From positions 1-35,081 of the forward strand of contig VEMY01000058.1 of NCBI GenBank assembly GCA_009711825.1: a stretch of DNA of 35,081 bases, written 5' to 3'. Shown one piece after another: positions 8,037 to 14,770 of this stretch; positions within the stretch are counted from its first letter, which is position 1; each line of letters opens with the position of its first letter. Both the position numbers and the translations under genes were made by a program. The notes beneath the pieces are model-generated. The model worked only from the letters and a program-made list of their open reading frames with translations. It made no database searches and was not told the origin of the DNA. This DNA is from Bacillota bacterium (GTDB taxonomy: Bacteria; Bacillota; Proteinivoracia; UBA4975; VEMY01).

Positions 8037-9227
8037 TTATTCACCGAAAATGATGTGATCGGAGAGGTACAGATAGTAGTTGTCAGTGCCGTCGTACTCG
8101 CTCAGGGTAACCTCAGCGGTGTAACCGAGCAGGTCACTAGCGATACCTTCCATGATGTCAATGAACGCTTGCTTGTCGTTACGGCTGGAGATGTTGCCTT
8201 CAATCCAGTCGATGGCATAGTAGGTGCCAGCCTGGATGTAGAGCATGTTGACAGGCAGTGGCCAGGTAGCAACGCGGCCAGCAGCGCCCATTTCGACAAC
8301 TTTCTCTTCGATGGCTTCCAGCATCCATGCTACATCGCCCTTGTTCTCATCTTCAACCTCGATACCCAATGCTTGGGGCAGAGCGTGATATGGGCTGGGG
8401 CAGCACTGGACAGGGAAGATGCCGCCGTTGGTGATAGCTTGATAAATCAACGGCTCCATCATTGCACAGTTGGTGCCAAACACTGCGGTGTTGGGGCCAT
8501 ACTGGTCAATCTTCCGGGGCACATCTTCGGTGATGAACATCTGGGTGCCAGCGATACCGGCATCAGCAGTGGGGTCCGGAGCATCTTCTTCTACGAAGGT
8601 CATGCCCAGCTCTTCAGCTTTTGCCTTCATCAGGTCACGACGCTGAGCGAGCATTTCGATGGACATATGACGAGGGAAGGAGTAGTGGACCAATACTTCA
8701 GCACCCATGTCGTAAGCGTGCTGAGCGATTTGCTCACCACGGCCGATGTCGTCAGTATTGATGACGATGTCGCCCTTGGTAGCGATTACATCCGGGTCTT
8801 CCTGGGGAGAACCGAGGATGAACAGCATGTCCGGACGGATTTCCTTAACGCGGTCAACAGCAGGTGAGGCGCCAGGCACGGCCTGGACCATGATGATGGC
8901 CTTGGTGTCGGGGTTCTCGGCCATTTCCAGCATGTTGCTGATGGTTGTCTCCTGCTCCTGCATGAAGCGGTCAGGATACGTAGCAATCATAATCCTGTCT
9001 GAGCCAAACTCTTCTTGCATTTGCTCAGCCATACGATATTCTTCTTCGTTCTGAGTAACAGTACCGGTCATGATACCAATTACCCAATCTTCTGCAACGT
9101 CACCATTGCCATTGTCGTCGCCGTTGCCATTGTCGTCGCCGTTGCCATTGCCATCGCCCCCACCACAGGCCACGAGGCTGAATGCCAACATAAATGCGAG
9201 CAGTACCAGTAAACTCTTCTTAAACAT
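8037..9227 (-). CDS. DUF3798 lipoprotein, substrate-binding component of the ABC importer
   Basis: The protein of 396 residues starts with a lipoprotein signal peptide and lipobox LVAC, with C21 as the lipidated cysteine. A flexible linker of repeated Gly/Asn/Asp runs to about residue 45. The rest is a DUF3798 domain, which resembles periplasmic-binding-protein folds and begins WVIGIMTGTVTQNEEEYRMA. The sequence AAGGAGGG lies just before the ATG. It heads the operon and is followed by a hairpin and then the ATPase and two permeases, so it should capture cargo at the cell surface. The substrate is not known; sugar-like or nucleoside-like compounds are suggested only by the ATPase and permease families. 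Confidence 0.9.
   Translation of the reverse strand: MFKKSLLVLLAFMLAFSLVACGGGDGNGNGDDNGNGDDNGNGDVAEDWVIGIMTGTVTQNEEEYRMAEQMQEEFGSDRIMIATYPDRFMQEQETTISNMLEMAENPDTKAIIMVQAVPGASPAVDRVKEIRPDMLFILGSPQEDPDVIATKGDIVINTDDIGRGEQIAQHAYDMGAEVLVHYSFPRHMSIEMLAQRRDLMKAKAEELGMTFVEEDAPDPTADAGIAGTQMFITEDVPRKIDQYGPNTAVFGTNCAMMEPLIYQAITNGGIFPVQCCPSPYHALPQALGIEVEDENKGDVAWMLEAIEEKVVEMGAAGRVATWPLPVNMLYIQAGTYYAIDWIEGNISSRNDKQAFIDIMEGIASDLLGYTAEVTLSEYDGTDNYYLYLSDHIIFGE
9111..9146. repeat. two perfect tandem 18-bp repeats inside the lipoprotein linker
   Basis: ATTGTCGTCGCCGTTGCC occurs at 9111-9128 and again at 9129-9146, followed by a degenerate third unit. Each unit encodes six residues (GNGDDN) of the linker after the lipidated cysteine. 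Copy number could vary by slippage without shifting frame. Confidence 0.9.
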
Positions 9228-9343
9228 ATTAACCCTCCTTGTGTTTTGTCCATGTGTTAATCGCGACTAATTAGATTGATTACCACTCCTTTCTGCTATC
9301 TGACTTCTACAGAGAGATAGCCTTTATGATATATTCGTTATAA

Positions 9344-9381
9344 CAAAAAAAAATTCCTTCTTTTGCTCCAAAGAATTTTTT
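9344..9381 (-). other. AT-rich hairpin with nine-T tract upstream of the DUF3798 operon
   Basis: On the minus strand AAATTCTTT pairs with AAGGAATTT (one G-T pair), then nine T follow. It resembles a weak terminator or a leader hairpin between the small gene at 9477-9758 and the importer. No clear promoter was recognised in 9228-9343. Confidence 0.45.
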
Positions 9382-9404
9382 ATACCAGCTTCTATATTTA
9401 AAGA

Positions 9405-9453
9405 AAACCCCTATTTTTGGTCCACAAAAACCGGTTTGTGTCCAAATCGGGGG
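9405..9453 (-). terminator. long imperfect hairpin after the 93-residue gene
   Basis: On the minus strand ACCCCCGATTTGGACACAAA pairs imperfectly with TTTTGTG..CCAAAAATAGGGG around a CCGG loop, then TTTTC follows. The inner CACAAA/TTTGTG part is perfect. It lies 24 bases beyond the stop of the gene at 9477. Confidence 0.6.
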
Positions 9454-9476
9454 TCTTTTACAGTCCGCATCTATAT

Positions 9477-9758
9477 CTATTCTTTTTCTTCAGGGTTGTG
9501 GGGATAACGAAGAGTTGCATCAAGCAGCACCCAATCATTTTCTTCCCAGCCCCTGACCATGCCAACAATTCCCGGGTCATCACCCTTCCAGGTTATGTAG
9601 TCCCGGACAAATAATTGGGCCGGCACTTCAAAGTCGGTAGGATCGTAATTCACGACCTGCTGATAATATTGCTCGCGGGGGACCCGCAGCCACCTGTGGA
9701 CCACCCGCACATTTTCTACCGGTCCCAGGTCCTCTACATGACTAAAAATATCTGCCAT
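9477..9758 (-). CDS. small conserved-looking hypothetical protein, 93 residues
   Basis: No family was recognised. The product is soluble and acidic, rich in aromatic residues (VVHRWLRVPREQYYQQVVNYDP, FVRDYITWKGDDPG), with no signal peptide, membrane segment or cysteine. A good binding site (GAGGTGATAAT) precedes the ATG, and a hairpin follows the stop, which supports a real single gene. It is divergent from the exporter leader: its start lies 67 bp from the -35 element of that promoter. Function unknown. Confidence 0.7.
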   Translation of the reverse strand: MADIFSHVEDLGPVENVRVVHRWLRVPREQYYQQVVNYDPTDFEVPAQLFVRDYITWKGDDPGIVGMVRGWEENDWVLLDATLRYPHNPEEKE

Positions 9759-9824
9759 ATTATCACCTCACGGCTAGTATTTCCCCGGTACTGACAACAT
9801 ATTGTTAAAAATAACAAAAAACTC

Positions 9825-9853
9825 TTGCCACCCTCACAACAGAGTTGTATAAT
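9825..9853 (+). promoter_or_regulatory. strong sigma-A promoter of the ABC exporter leader
   Basis: TTGCCA (9825-9830), a 17-bp spacer and a perfect TATAAT (9848-9853). The expected start point is near 9860, about 11 bases before the AAAGGAGG site of the leader ORF. Confidence 0.8.
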
Positions 9854-9887
9854 AAGCTGGCAATTATCAGAAAGGAGGCCGCGGAAC

Positions 9888-9989
9888 ATGCAAACAATGA
9901 TTCGACTCAAAGGTGCTGCTAGCAGCAAGCTTAACAAGGACTCAGTGTGTACTTTTCCCGGCCGGTACTTGAATTTCTTTCTTATTTAA
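9888..9989 (+). CDS. 33-residue leader or small protein upstream of the ABC exporter
   Basis: A 34-codon ORF (including TAA) starts at ATG 9888, with a near-perfect Shine-Dalgarno AAAGGAGG at 9871-9878 and a strong promoter just upstream. The peptide has a basic N-terminal half (MQTMIRLKGAASSKLNK) and a hydrophobic, aromatic end (CTFPGRYLNFFLI). No family was recognised. Two terminator-like hairpins separate it from the exporter ATPase start at 10115. Its last codons lie in the 5' arm of a hairpin (9967-10008) that shares 10007-10008 with the first terminator stem. A role as an attenuation leader peptide is inferred. It could equally be a small secreted or membrane-active peptide exported by the adjacent transporter. 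Confidence 0.6.
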   Translation: MQTMIRLKGAASSKLNKDSVCTFPGRYLNFFLI

Positions 9990-10006
9990 TATTTGAAAGA
10001 ACTCAG

Positions 10007-10041
10007 GTCATCGGCTCGGTTGCCGATGACTTTTATATTTT
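10007..10041 (+). terminator. intrinsic terminator 1 in the exporter leader
   Basis: GTCATCGGC (10007-10015) and GCCGATGAC (10022-10030) form a perfect 9-bp stem with a 6-nt loop, followed by TTTTATATTTT. It ends 18 to 52 bases after the leader ORF stop and before the exporter genes, so readthrough would be needed for expression from the upstream promoter. Confidence 0.82.
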
Positions 10042-10066
10042 CCCGTACTCTTTTTCGCGGGCGATG

Positions 10067-10095
10067 TAGTCATGGGGCAATCATGGCTATTTTTT
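10067..10095 (+). terminator. terminator-like hairpin 2 just before the exporter RBS
   Basis: TAGTCATG (10067-10074) pairs with CATGGCTA (10082-10089), including one G-T pair, around a 7-nt loop, then six T. It lies six bases before the CAGGAGGAG binding site of the ATPase gene. The stem is only 8 bp, so its strength is uncertain. Confidence 0.55.
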
Positions 10096-10114
10096 ATGTT
10101 CAGGAGGAGTAAAA

Positions 10115-10936
10115 ATGAACTTTGCAATCAAATGCGAAAATGTGGTCAAAAGCTTCTGGGAGGATAAGGAGGCAGATAAATCTGCCTATTGGCTCAAGCG
10201 TCTGCGGCCGGGGAAATCCCTGGTGCGGGCCGTTGATGATGTAAGCATTCAGGTGCAGCGCGGCGAGATTTTTGGTCTGCTGGGACCCAATGGTTCCGGC
10301 AAGTCCACCTTAATTCGCCTGATGGCAACCCTGCTCCTGCCCGACAGTGGCACTGTCACCGTTTTGGACCACGACGTTGTCAAGGAAACCTTGGCCGTTC
10401 GCAAAGTCATAAATCGGGTTTCGGTGGATGCGGCGTTTTTCAAAAAACTCTCCGCCCACGAAAACCTGCTCTATGCCGCCCGGCTATATGATGTAGATTC
10501 GCGGTTGGCTGCTCAGACCGCTGCGAAAATTCTCCGCCGTCTTGGCTTCAAAGAAAACAAAATTTACGCGCCCATGGAGAACCTCTCCCGGGGCATGCAG
10601 CAAAAGGTCGCCATCGCCCGGGCGCTCCTCACTTCGCCTGTGGTCATGCTTCTGGATGAACCTACCACCGGCCTCGACCCCAAGAGCAAGCGGGATGTCC
10701 AGGAATTTGTCCGGGAAATCCAGGGAGAGCACGATGCGACAATTATCCTCACCACCCACGATATGTTTGAGGCAGAACGGCTCAGTGACCGCATCGCCAT
10801 CATCGACAATGGTCGGATAGAGGATTTGGACACCGCCGCCGGGCTCAAAGCTAAAGCCGGTGTCGATTCGATGGATGATGTTTTCTTTGCTCTCACCGGC
10901 AAAGAATGGGAGGAGGCAATTGCCGATGAGTGTTAA
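10115..10936 (+). CDS. ABC exporter ATPase subunit (ABC-2/drug-efflux type)
   Basis: The protein of 273 residues is a single nucleotide-binding domain. Walker A is GPNGSGKST near residue 57, the signature is ENLSRGMQQKV (R in place of the central G), Walker B ends LLLDEPTTGLDP, and the H-loop is LTTHDMFEAE. Binding site CAGGAGGAG is six bases from the ATG. An insert at residues 17-36 (DKEADKSAYWLKRLRPGKSL) before the first core strand is like that of ABC-2 polysaccharide or drug exporters. Its stop overlaps the permease start. The cargo is unknown. The preceding leader suggests induction, possibly by a compound affecting translation. Confidence 0.92.
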   Translation: MNFAIKCENVVKSFWEDKEADKSAYWLKRLRPGKSLVRAVDDVSIQVQRGEIFGLLGPNGSGKSTLIRLMATLLLPDSGTVTVLDHDVVKETLAVRKVINRVSVDAAFFKKLSAHENLLYAARLYDVDSRLAAQTAAKILRRLGFKENKIYAPMENLSRGMQQKVAIARALLTSPVVMLLDEPTTGLDPKSKRDVQEFVREIQGEHDATIILTTHDMFEAERLSDRIAIIDNGRIEDLDTAAGLKAKAGVDSMDDVFFALTGKEWEEAIADEC

Positions 10937-11729
10937 GTCTGAAATACGGGCGACCTACGCCTTTGTAGAGCGGAACTTCAATTTGGTCCGCCGCTATATC
11001 AACTGGGAAATCGTGTTTGTGTTTTACACGATTATCAACACACTGACCATCGGCCTGATAGGCGTTCAGGCCGGGCAGGAGGCGGGGGAGACGGTGCTCT
11101 ACCTGATTGTCGGCGCCCTGCTCTGGGGTTTTCTGTCGGTATTGTTCCACGAGGTCAGCGAATCGGTGAGCTGGGAGCGTTGGGAGGGCACCATCGAATA
11201 CACCTTTATGGCGCCCATCCATCGGCTTACCCATCTGGGTGGAATGTGCATCTTCGCAATTATCTACGGCACCATCCGTACAGCAATTGTATTGGTGGCC
11301 GTTACTTTCTTCTTCGATATTAGTCTTGCCGGCGCCAACTTGTTTTCTGGACTTACCGTGCTGGCAGTATCCAGTCTCTCCTTCATCGGGCTGGGATTGA
11401 TGGCGGCGGTGCTGCCTTTGATGTCGCCGGAAAAGGGCTCCCAGGCCACCCATATCATACAAGGCTTTATCCTGTTGGTCTCGGGTGTGTACTATGAAGT
11501 GGAAGTTTTGCCGGTGTGGTTGCAGCCCCTGTCCACAATCTCACCCGCCACCTATACCCTGCGGGCGGCCCGCGCCGCCCTGCTGGAAGGCGCTACTGTC
11601 CGGGAGTTGGGGCCGGAGCTCTTGATGCTTGCCGTGATTGGCCTGGCGTTGATTCCCATCGGATTGTTCATCTTCTCCTTGGGGGAACGTTATGCTATGC
11701 GGGCAGGAAAATTGAAACGGAATGGTTAA
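10926..11729 (+). CDS. ABC-2 type exporter permease
   Basis: A 267-residue integral membrane protein of about six helices, with the ABC-2 layout: cytoplasmic N-terminus, EYTFMAPIHRLTHLGG amphipathic segment, then paired helices and a C-terminal SPATYTLRAARAALLEG motif common in these permeases. Start chosen at ATG 10926 because GGAGGAGG lies ten bases before it. The start overlaps the ATPase stop by eleven bases, so the two are co-translated. It would pair as a dimer with two ATPase copies. The exported substrate cannot be inferred from sequence. Confidence 0.87.
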   Translation: MSVKSEIRATYAFVERNFNLVRRYINWEIVFVFYTIINTLTIGLIGVQAGQEAGETVLYLIVGALLWGFLSVLFHEVSESVSWERWEGTIEYTFMAPIHRLTHLGGMCIFAIIYGTIRTAIVLVAVTFFFDISLAGANLFSGLTVLAVSSLSFIGLGLMAAVLPLMSPEKGSQATHIIQGFILLVSGVYYEVEVLPVWLQPLSTISPATYTLRAARAALLEGATVRELGPELLMLAVIGLALIPIGLFIFSLGERYAMRAGKLKRNG

Positions 11730-11746
11730 CCGGGAGATAAGATTGT

Positions 11747-11780
11747 AGGCCGCCTGAGCTGTTGAAACGGGCGGCCTTTT
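11747..11780 (+). terminator. terminator of the ABC exporter operon
   Basis: AGGCCGCC (11747-11754) and GGCGGCCT (11770-11777) form an 8-bp GC-rich stem with a 15-nt loop, followed by TTTTG. Confidence 0.8.
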
Positions 11781-11802
11781 GTTACCAGATTGTAATATAC
11801 GG

Positions 11803-11831
11803 TTGCAATTTTTATAACCAGCTATTATAAT
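11803..11831 (+). promoter_or_regulatory. sigma-A promoter of the nitronate monooxygenase-like gene
   Basis: TTGCAA (11803-11808), a 17-bp spacer and a perfect TATAAT (11826-11831). A second TATAAT at 11837-11842 could be an alternative -10. Confidence 0.75.
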
Positions 11832-11861
11832 CAAGGTATAATAATTTATGGGGTGTAGAAC

Positions 11862-12800
11862 TTGCAAGGACTGAAAATAGGAAACATTAGTGTCCCTGTC
11901 CCGATTGTTCAGGGCGGGATGGCTGTGAAGATATCCACCGCGCCCCTGGCGGCAGCAGTTGCAAATTGCGGCGGCATCGGCGTCATCGCCGGCACCGGCA
12001 TGAGTGTAGAGGAACTGCGCCAGGAAATTCAACGGGCCAAGGAAATGGTCACCGGACACGGTGCCCTGGGAGTGAATGTTCTATTTGCTGCTACCGCTTT
12101 CGCTGACCTGGTAAAGACGGCGATTGCCGAAGGTATTGATCTCGTGTTTTCCGGCGCCGGTATCTCCCGGGACATGTATACCTGGGGGCGGGAGAAGGAT
12201 GTGCCGGTGGTGCCAATTGTTTCCACAGGACGTTTGGCTGTTATGGCAGAGAAGATGGGCGCTTCCGCAGTGGTTGTTGAAGGCAAGGAAGCCGGTGGCC
12301 ACCTGGGTACCGATCGCCCTCTGCGGGAAATCCTCCAGGAAGTAGTAGGCGCAGTCAAGATTCCTGTGATTGCCGCCGGCGGCATCGTCGATGGCGAAGA
12401 TGTCAAAGAAATGCTGGATGCCGGTGCTGATGGCGTACAGATGGGCACCCGTTTCGCTGCTACCCACGAATCCAACGCTTCTTCGGAATTCAAGGAGCTT
12501 TACGTCCGGGCCGGACGCGAAGATGTGGTTCTGGTGGACAGCCCGGTCGGTCTCAAGGGCCGGGGGCTGTACAATCCATATTATGCCCGGGTAAACAAAG
12601 ACGGTGCTGCTATCGAACAGTGCATTGGTTGCCTCAAACGTTGCTCCCAACGCTTCTGTATAATGGATGCATTAACCAACGCCCATGCGGGCGGGGATTT
12701 TAATAACGCTTTAATCTTTTCCGGCGAACGGGTGGACAAAATTAAACAAATCCTTTCCGTCCGTGAAATTTTCGCCGATATAATCACTCAGCTCACTTGA
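11862..12800 (+). CDS. nitronate monooxygenase / FabK-like FMN oxidoreductase
   Basis: The 312-residue protein has the FMN TIM-barrel features of the 2-nitropropane dioxygenase/FabK family: PIVQGGMAVKIS at the start, GVNVLFA, EGKEAGGHLG, IPVIAAGGI and GADGVQMGTRFAATHES. Members either oxidise nitronates or reduce enoyl-ACP; the sequence alone does not decide. A TTG start is used after a modest GGGGTG site, under a strong promoter. Near the C-terminus, about residues 254-266, four cysteines fall in CIGCLKRCSQRFC. This cluster is absent from classical family members and might bind a metal or an iron-sulfur cluster. The gene stands alone, ending at a long hairpin. An E. coli or fungal-type nitroalkane oxidase is less likely. 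Confidence 0.85.
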   Translation: MQGLKIGNISVPVPIVQGGMAVKISTAPLAAAVANCGGIGVIAGTGMSVEELRQEIQRAKEMVTGHGALGVNVLFAATAFADLVKTAIAEGIDLVFSGAGISRDMYTWGREKDVPVVPIVSTGRLAVMAEKMGASAVVVEGKEAGGHLGTDRPLREILQEVVGAVKIPVIAAGGIVDGEDVKEMLDAGADGVQMGTRFAATHESNASSEFKELYVRAGREDVVLVDSPVGLKGRGLYNPYYARVNKDGAAIEQCIGCLKRCSQRFCIMDALTNAHAGGDFNNALIFSGERVDKIKQILSVREIFADIITQLT

Positions 12801-12812
12801 CCTCCCCTAAAC

Positions 12813-12845
12813 CATCAGCCACCAGGAGTTTCCTGGTGGCTGATG
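12813..12845. other. 15-bp perfect hairpin between convergent genes
   Basis: CATCAGCCACCAGGA (12813-12827) and its exact complement (12831-12845) are separated by three bases. No T tract follows on either strand, so it is not a textbook terminator. It may still stop or stabilise transcripts from both convergent genes. Confidence 0.7.
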
Positions 12846-12859
12846 TGCGTACTGCCTCG

Positions 12860-13273
12860 TTAAATTGACGCGCTTTGGCTTGTCAATTGCTGGGCCAGTG
12901 TTTCCAAGTATACCGGATTTCCGGCAAGTAGCGCCTGCGCCGCTGCCGCCACTAATGGCGCGGCGTTCTGATTAATATAGTAGATATTTTCTGTCGGCAG
13001 CTCAGGCTTTCTGTAGCGGGATTTATAGTGCCAGCCAATCCCGCGATCGATAATCATAAGCGGAATGTTTACATAGTTGGGGGCTGCTTCCAGGCGGGCA
13101 CAGAATCGATTCCAATTCTCCCGCCCCATGAATTGACGGTCGACAATTATCAGGCCCGCCTTTTCATTGCCTTGGGTGTAAGGCGGATGCGGTTGACTTA
13201 GTCGGCCAATGGGACGAAGTTGCCGGGTCACCTCGGGGTTATCGCTGATTAGGATAATTAGTGCATCTGACAT
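12860..13273 (-). CDS. degenerate receiver-like protein of unknown function
   Basis: The start at 13273 is chosen because GGAGGG lies eight bases upstream; a longer frame lacks such a site. The 137-residue protein resembles a response-regulator receiver. A first strand LIILISDNPEV corresponds to the acidic pocket. A later strand GLIIVDRQF carries an aspartate at the phospho-acceptor position. IPLMIIDRGIG and ENIYYINQN replace the usual conserved Thr and Lys. It may be a phosphorylation-independent pseudo-receiver. No output domain or kinase is nearby. The assignment rests on pattern only, and an unrelated Rossmann-like fold is possible. Confidence 0.5.
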   Translation of the reverse strand: MSDALIILISDNPEVTRQLRPIGRLSQPHPPYTQGNEKAGLIIVDRQFMGRENWNRFCARLEAAPNYVNIPLMIIDRGIGWHYKSRYRKPELPTENIYYINQNAAPLVAAAAQALLAGNPVYLETLAQQLTSQSASI

Positions 13274-13364
13274 TAGAATTCCCTCCATAAAACATATGTT
13301 CTGGTGCAAGTTTAGCACGCGGCTACGACAGCAGCTGTCACCAGAGAAATATTTTTCTGCAACT

Positions 13365-13387
13365 AAAAACCCGGGCTTAGCCGGGTT
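13365..13387 (-). terminator. terminator of the PadR regulator gene
   Basis: AACCCGG (13368-13374) and CCGGGTT (13381-13387) form a 7-bp stem with a 6-nt loop, then five T on the minus strand. The stem overlaps the stop codon of the regulator. Confidence 0.8.
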
Positions 13388-13703
13388 AGTCAGTTAGGGA
13401 ATTACATAATTTTCTTGCCATAACTTGCGCTTGTTTAAGGATCTCTTTGCCCTGCTGGGTTGCAGAGTAATAGACACGGAGCTTGCCATCGACGACTTTG
13501 GGGGCGCTGGTTAAGAGACCCTTGGTCTCAAGTGAACGAAGCACGGGATACAAGGTGCCCGGACTGAGGTGGTGGCCATAGGCGCCCAGAGCTTCTTGGA
13601 GCTCGGCGCCGAAGACCGGGCGCTGGGAAGCGTGGTTGAGAATATATACTTGGACAAAGCCCAACATCAACTTACGAAGAATTTTTTCCGCGATTGTTTT
13701 CAC
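13386..13703 (-). CDS. PadR-family transcriptional regulator
   Basis: A 105-residue winged-helix protein: the N-terminal DNA-binding domain contains GAELQEAL, HLSPGTLYPVLRSLETKGLL (typical PadR recognition helix and turn) and the wing GKLRVYYSATQQGKEIL. PadR repressors respond to ligands and usually control a neighbouring transporter or themselves. The start is GTG 13703 with only a weak upstream purine run; the length fits a one-domain PadR. The gene is divergent from the PgeF-like gene across a 220-bp region. No clear PadR palindrome (ATGT-8N-ACAT) was seen, so the target is unknown. Confidence 0.85.
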   Translation of the reverse strand: MKTIAEKILRKLMLGFVQVYILNHASQRPVFGAELQEALGAYGHHLSPGTLYPVLRSLETKGLLTSAPKVVDGKLRVYYSATQQGKEILKQAQVMARKLCNSLTD

Positions 13704-13831
13704 CGCCTATTTTTAATTCATATATCTAAATGCTGATAACTCCCAAAGTAATATTCGTTTATATGGGCAAGATTTAGGGGGATTTAGCAGAAATATAAGT
13801 TATAAATTTGTGTTCCCGCAAACGAACTATA

Positions 13832-13892
13832 TATAATGATAGAAAATGTTTAAATCCGGTGTCATTACTGGGCATAGTTTGCATAGTATAAT
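13832..13892 (+). promoter_or_regulatory. promoter region of the PgeF-like gene
   Basis: Two perfect -10 boxes are present. TATAAT at 13832-13837 follows TTGTGT at 18 bp, and TATAAT at 13887-13892 follows TTACTG at 16 bp. The second is the closer to the GTG start at 13925. The rest of 13704-13924 is AT-rich with no other recognised element. Confidence 0.55.
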
Positions 13893-13924
13893 CAGTGATG
13901 TTTTTTCCGGGGAGGGAGACAAAA

Positions 13925-14662
13925 GTGGAAGCAGGTTATAGCTTTAACCTGGAACAGCTGCGCTGTTATTTTACAACTCGGGCCCTGGGCGACCTGACCT
14001 TTGCCCGGGGCGAGCGCGAGCAAATTCTCGCCAATTATTGGCAATTGGAAAAGGCCACCGGCATCGCTCCTGAGCAGATTGTCCGGCCCCGTCTGAACAA
14101 CGGTGATTTGGTCGCCCGGGTTTTTGCCAGTGATGCCGGCAAAGGGGTGCTAAAGCCGCCCGGCCACCTGTACGGAGTGGATGCCGTCTATACCAATGCC
14201 CCCAATATCTATATCGCCATCACAACAGCCGACTGCTATCCATTGATACTTTATGATCGCAGACGCTTGGCTGTGGGAATCGCCCACTGTGGCTGGCGGG
14301 GCATTGTCCGGCATCTGGACGAAAAGTTGCTCACAGCAATGGCCACCGACTTTGGAACGCACCCGGAAGATGTGGTGGCGGTTATTGGCCCGGGAATCGG
14401 AGTCTGCTGCTACCGCCAGCATGACGACGGGCTCCGGGATGCCTTCTCCGATTATGAGCTTCCCGGTCTGACTCGGGAAAACAATGACGGCACCTATAAT
14501 ATCGATATCGCCCTCGCTCTGCGTGCTAATCTTCGTGCCCAGGGGATTGACCAAATTGTCAGCACCCGGCATTGCACCGGCTGCGACAGCAAGTTTTTTT
14601 CCGCCCGGATGGAGGGTACAGATACCGGCCGCATGTTGAATCTGGCTGCCATAGTGACTTAA
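13925..14662 (+). CDS. PgeF/YfiH-family (laccase-domain) protein lacking one expected metal-ligand His
   Basis: The start is GTG 13925, with GGGGAGGGAG eight bases upstream; longer frames lack an RBS. The 245-residue product keeps TTADCYP (C104) and AHCGWRG (H121), two of three ligands of the family, plus STRHCTGCDSKFFSAR near the end. PgeF-type enzymes clear aberrant peptidoglycan stem peptides; relatives act as purine nucleoside phosphorylases or adenosine deaminases. At the first motif, where the family has PxQxHxDxV, this protein reads PRLNNGDLV (N58/N59 in place of His). It may bind metal differently or be inactive. It ends at a terminator and is monocistronic. Confidence 0.83.
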   Translation: MEAGYSFNLEQLRCYFTTRALGDLTFARGEREQILANYWQLEKATGIAPEQIVRPRLNNGDLVARVFASDAGKGVLKPPGHLYGVDAVYTNAPNIYIAITTADCYPLILYDRRRLAVGIAHCGWRGIVRHLDEKLLTAMATDFGTHPEDVVAVIGPGIGVCCYRQHDDGLRDAFSDYELPGLTRENNDGTYNIDIALALRANLRAQGIDQIVSTRHCTGCDSKFFSARMEGTDTGRMLNLAAIVT

Positions 14663-14683
14663 ACCCGCGCTGGCGGGTTTTTA
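14661..14683 (+). terminator. terminator of the PgeF-like gene
   Basis: AAACCCGC (14661-14668) and GCGGGTTT (14673-14680) form an 8-bp stem with a 4-nt loop, then TT and an AC-rich tail. It begins inside the stop codon region. Confidence 0.78.
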
Positions 14684-14770
14684 CTTTACTATTACAATTT
14701 TCTGTCGCCGCCCTGTGCGGGGTTAATTTATGTTACCCTGACGGAAAGAACTATAGAGAGGATGATTACG

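Noticed and set aside
9100-9160. Repeat array resembling a CRISPR or minisatellite
   Set aside because: In-frame repeats coding for the lipoprotein linker.
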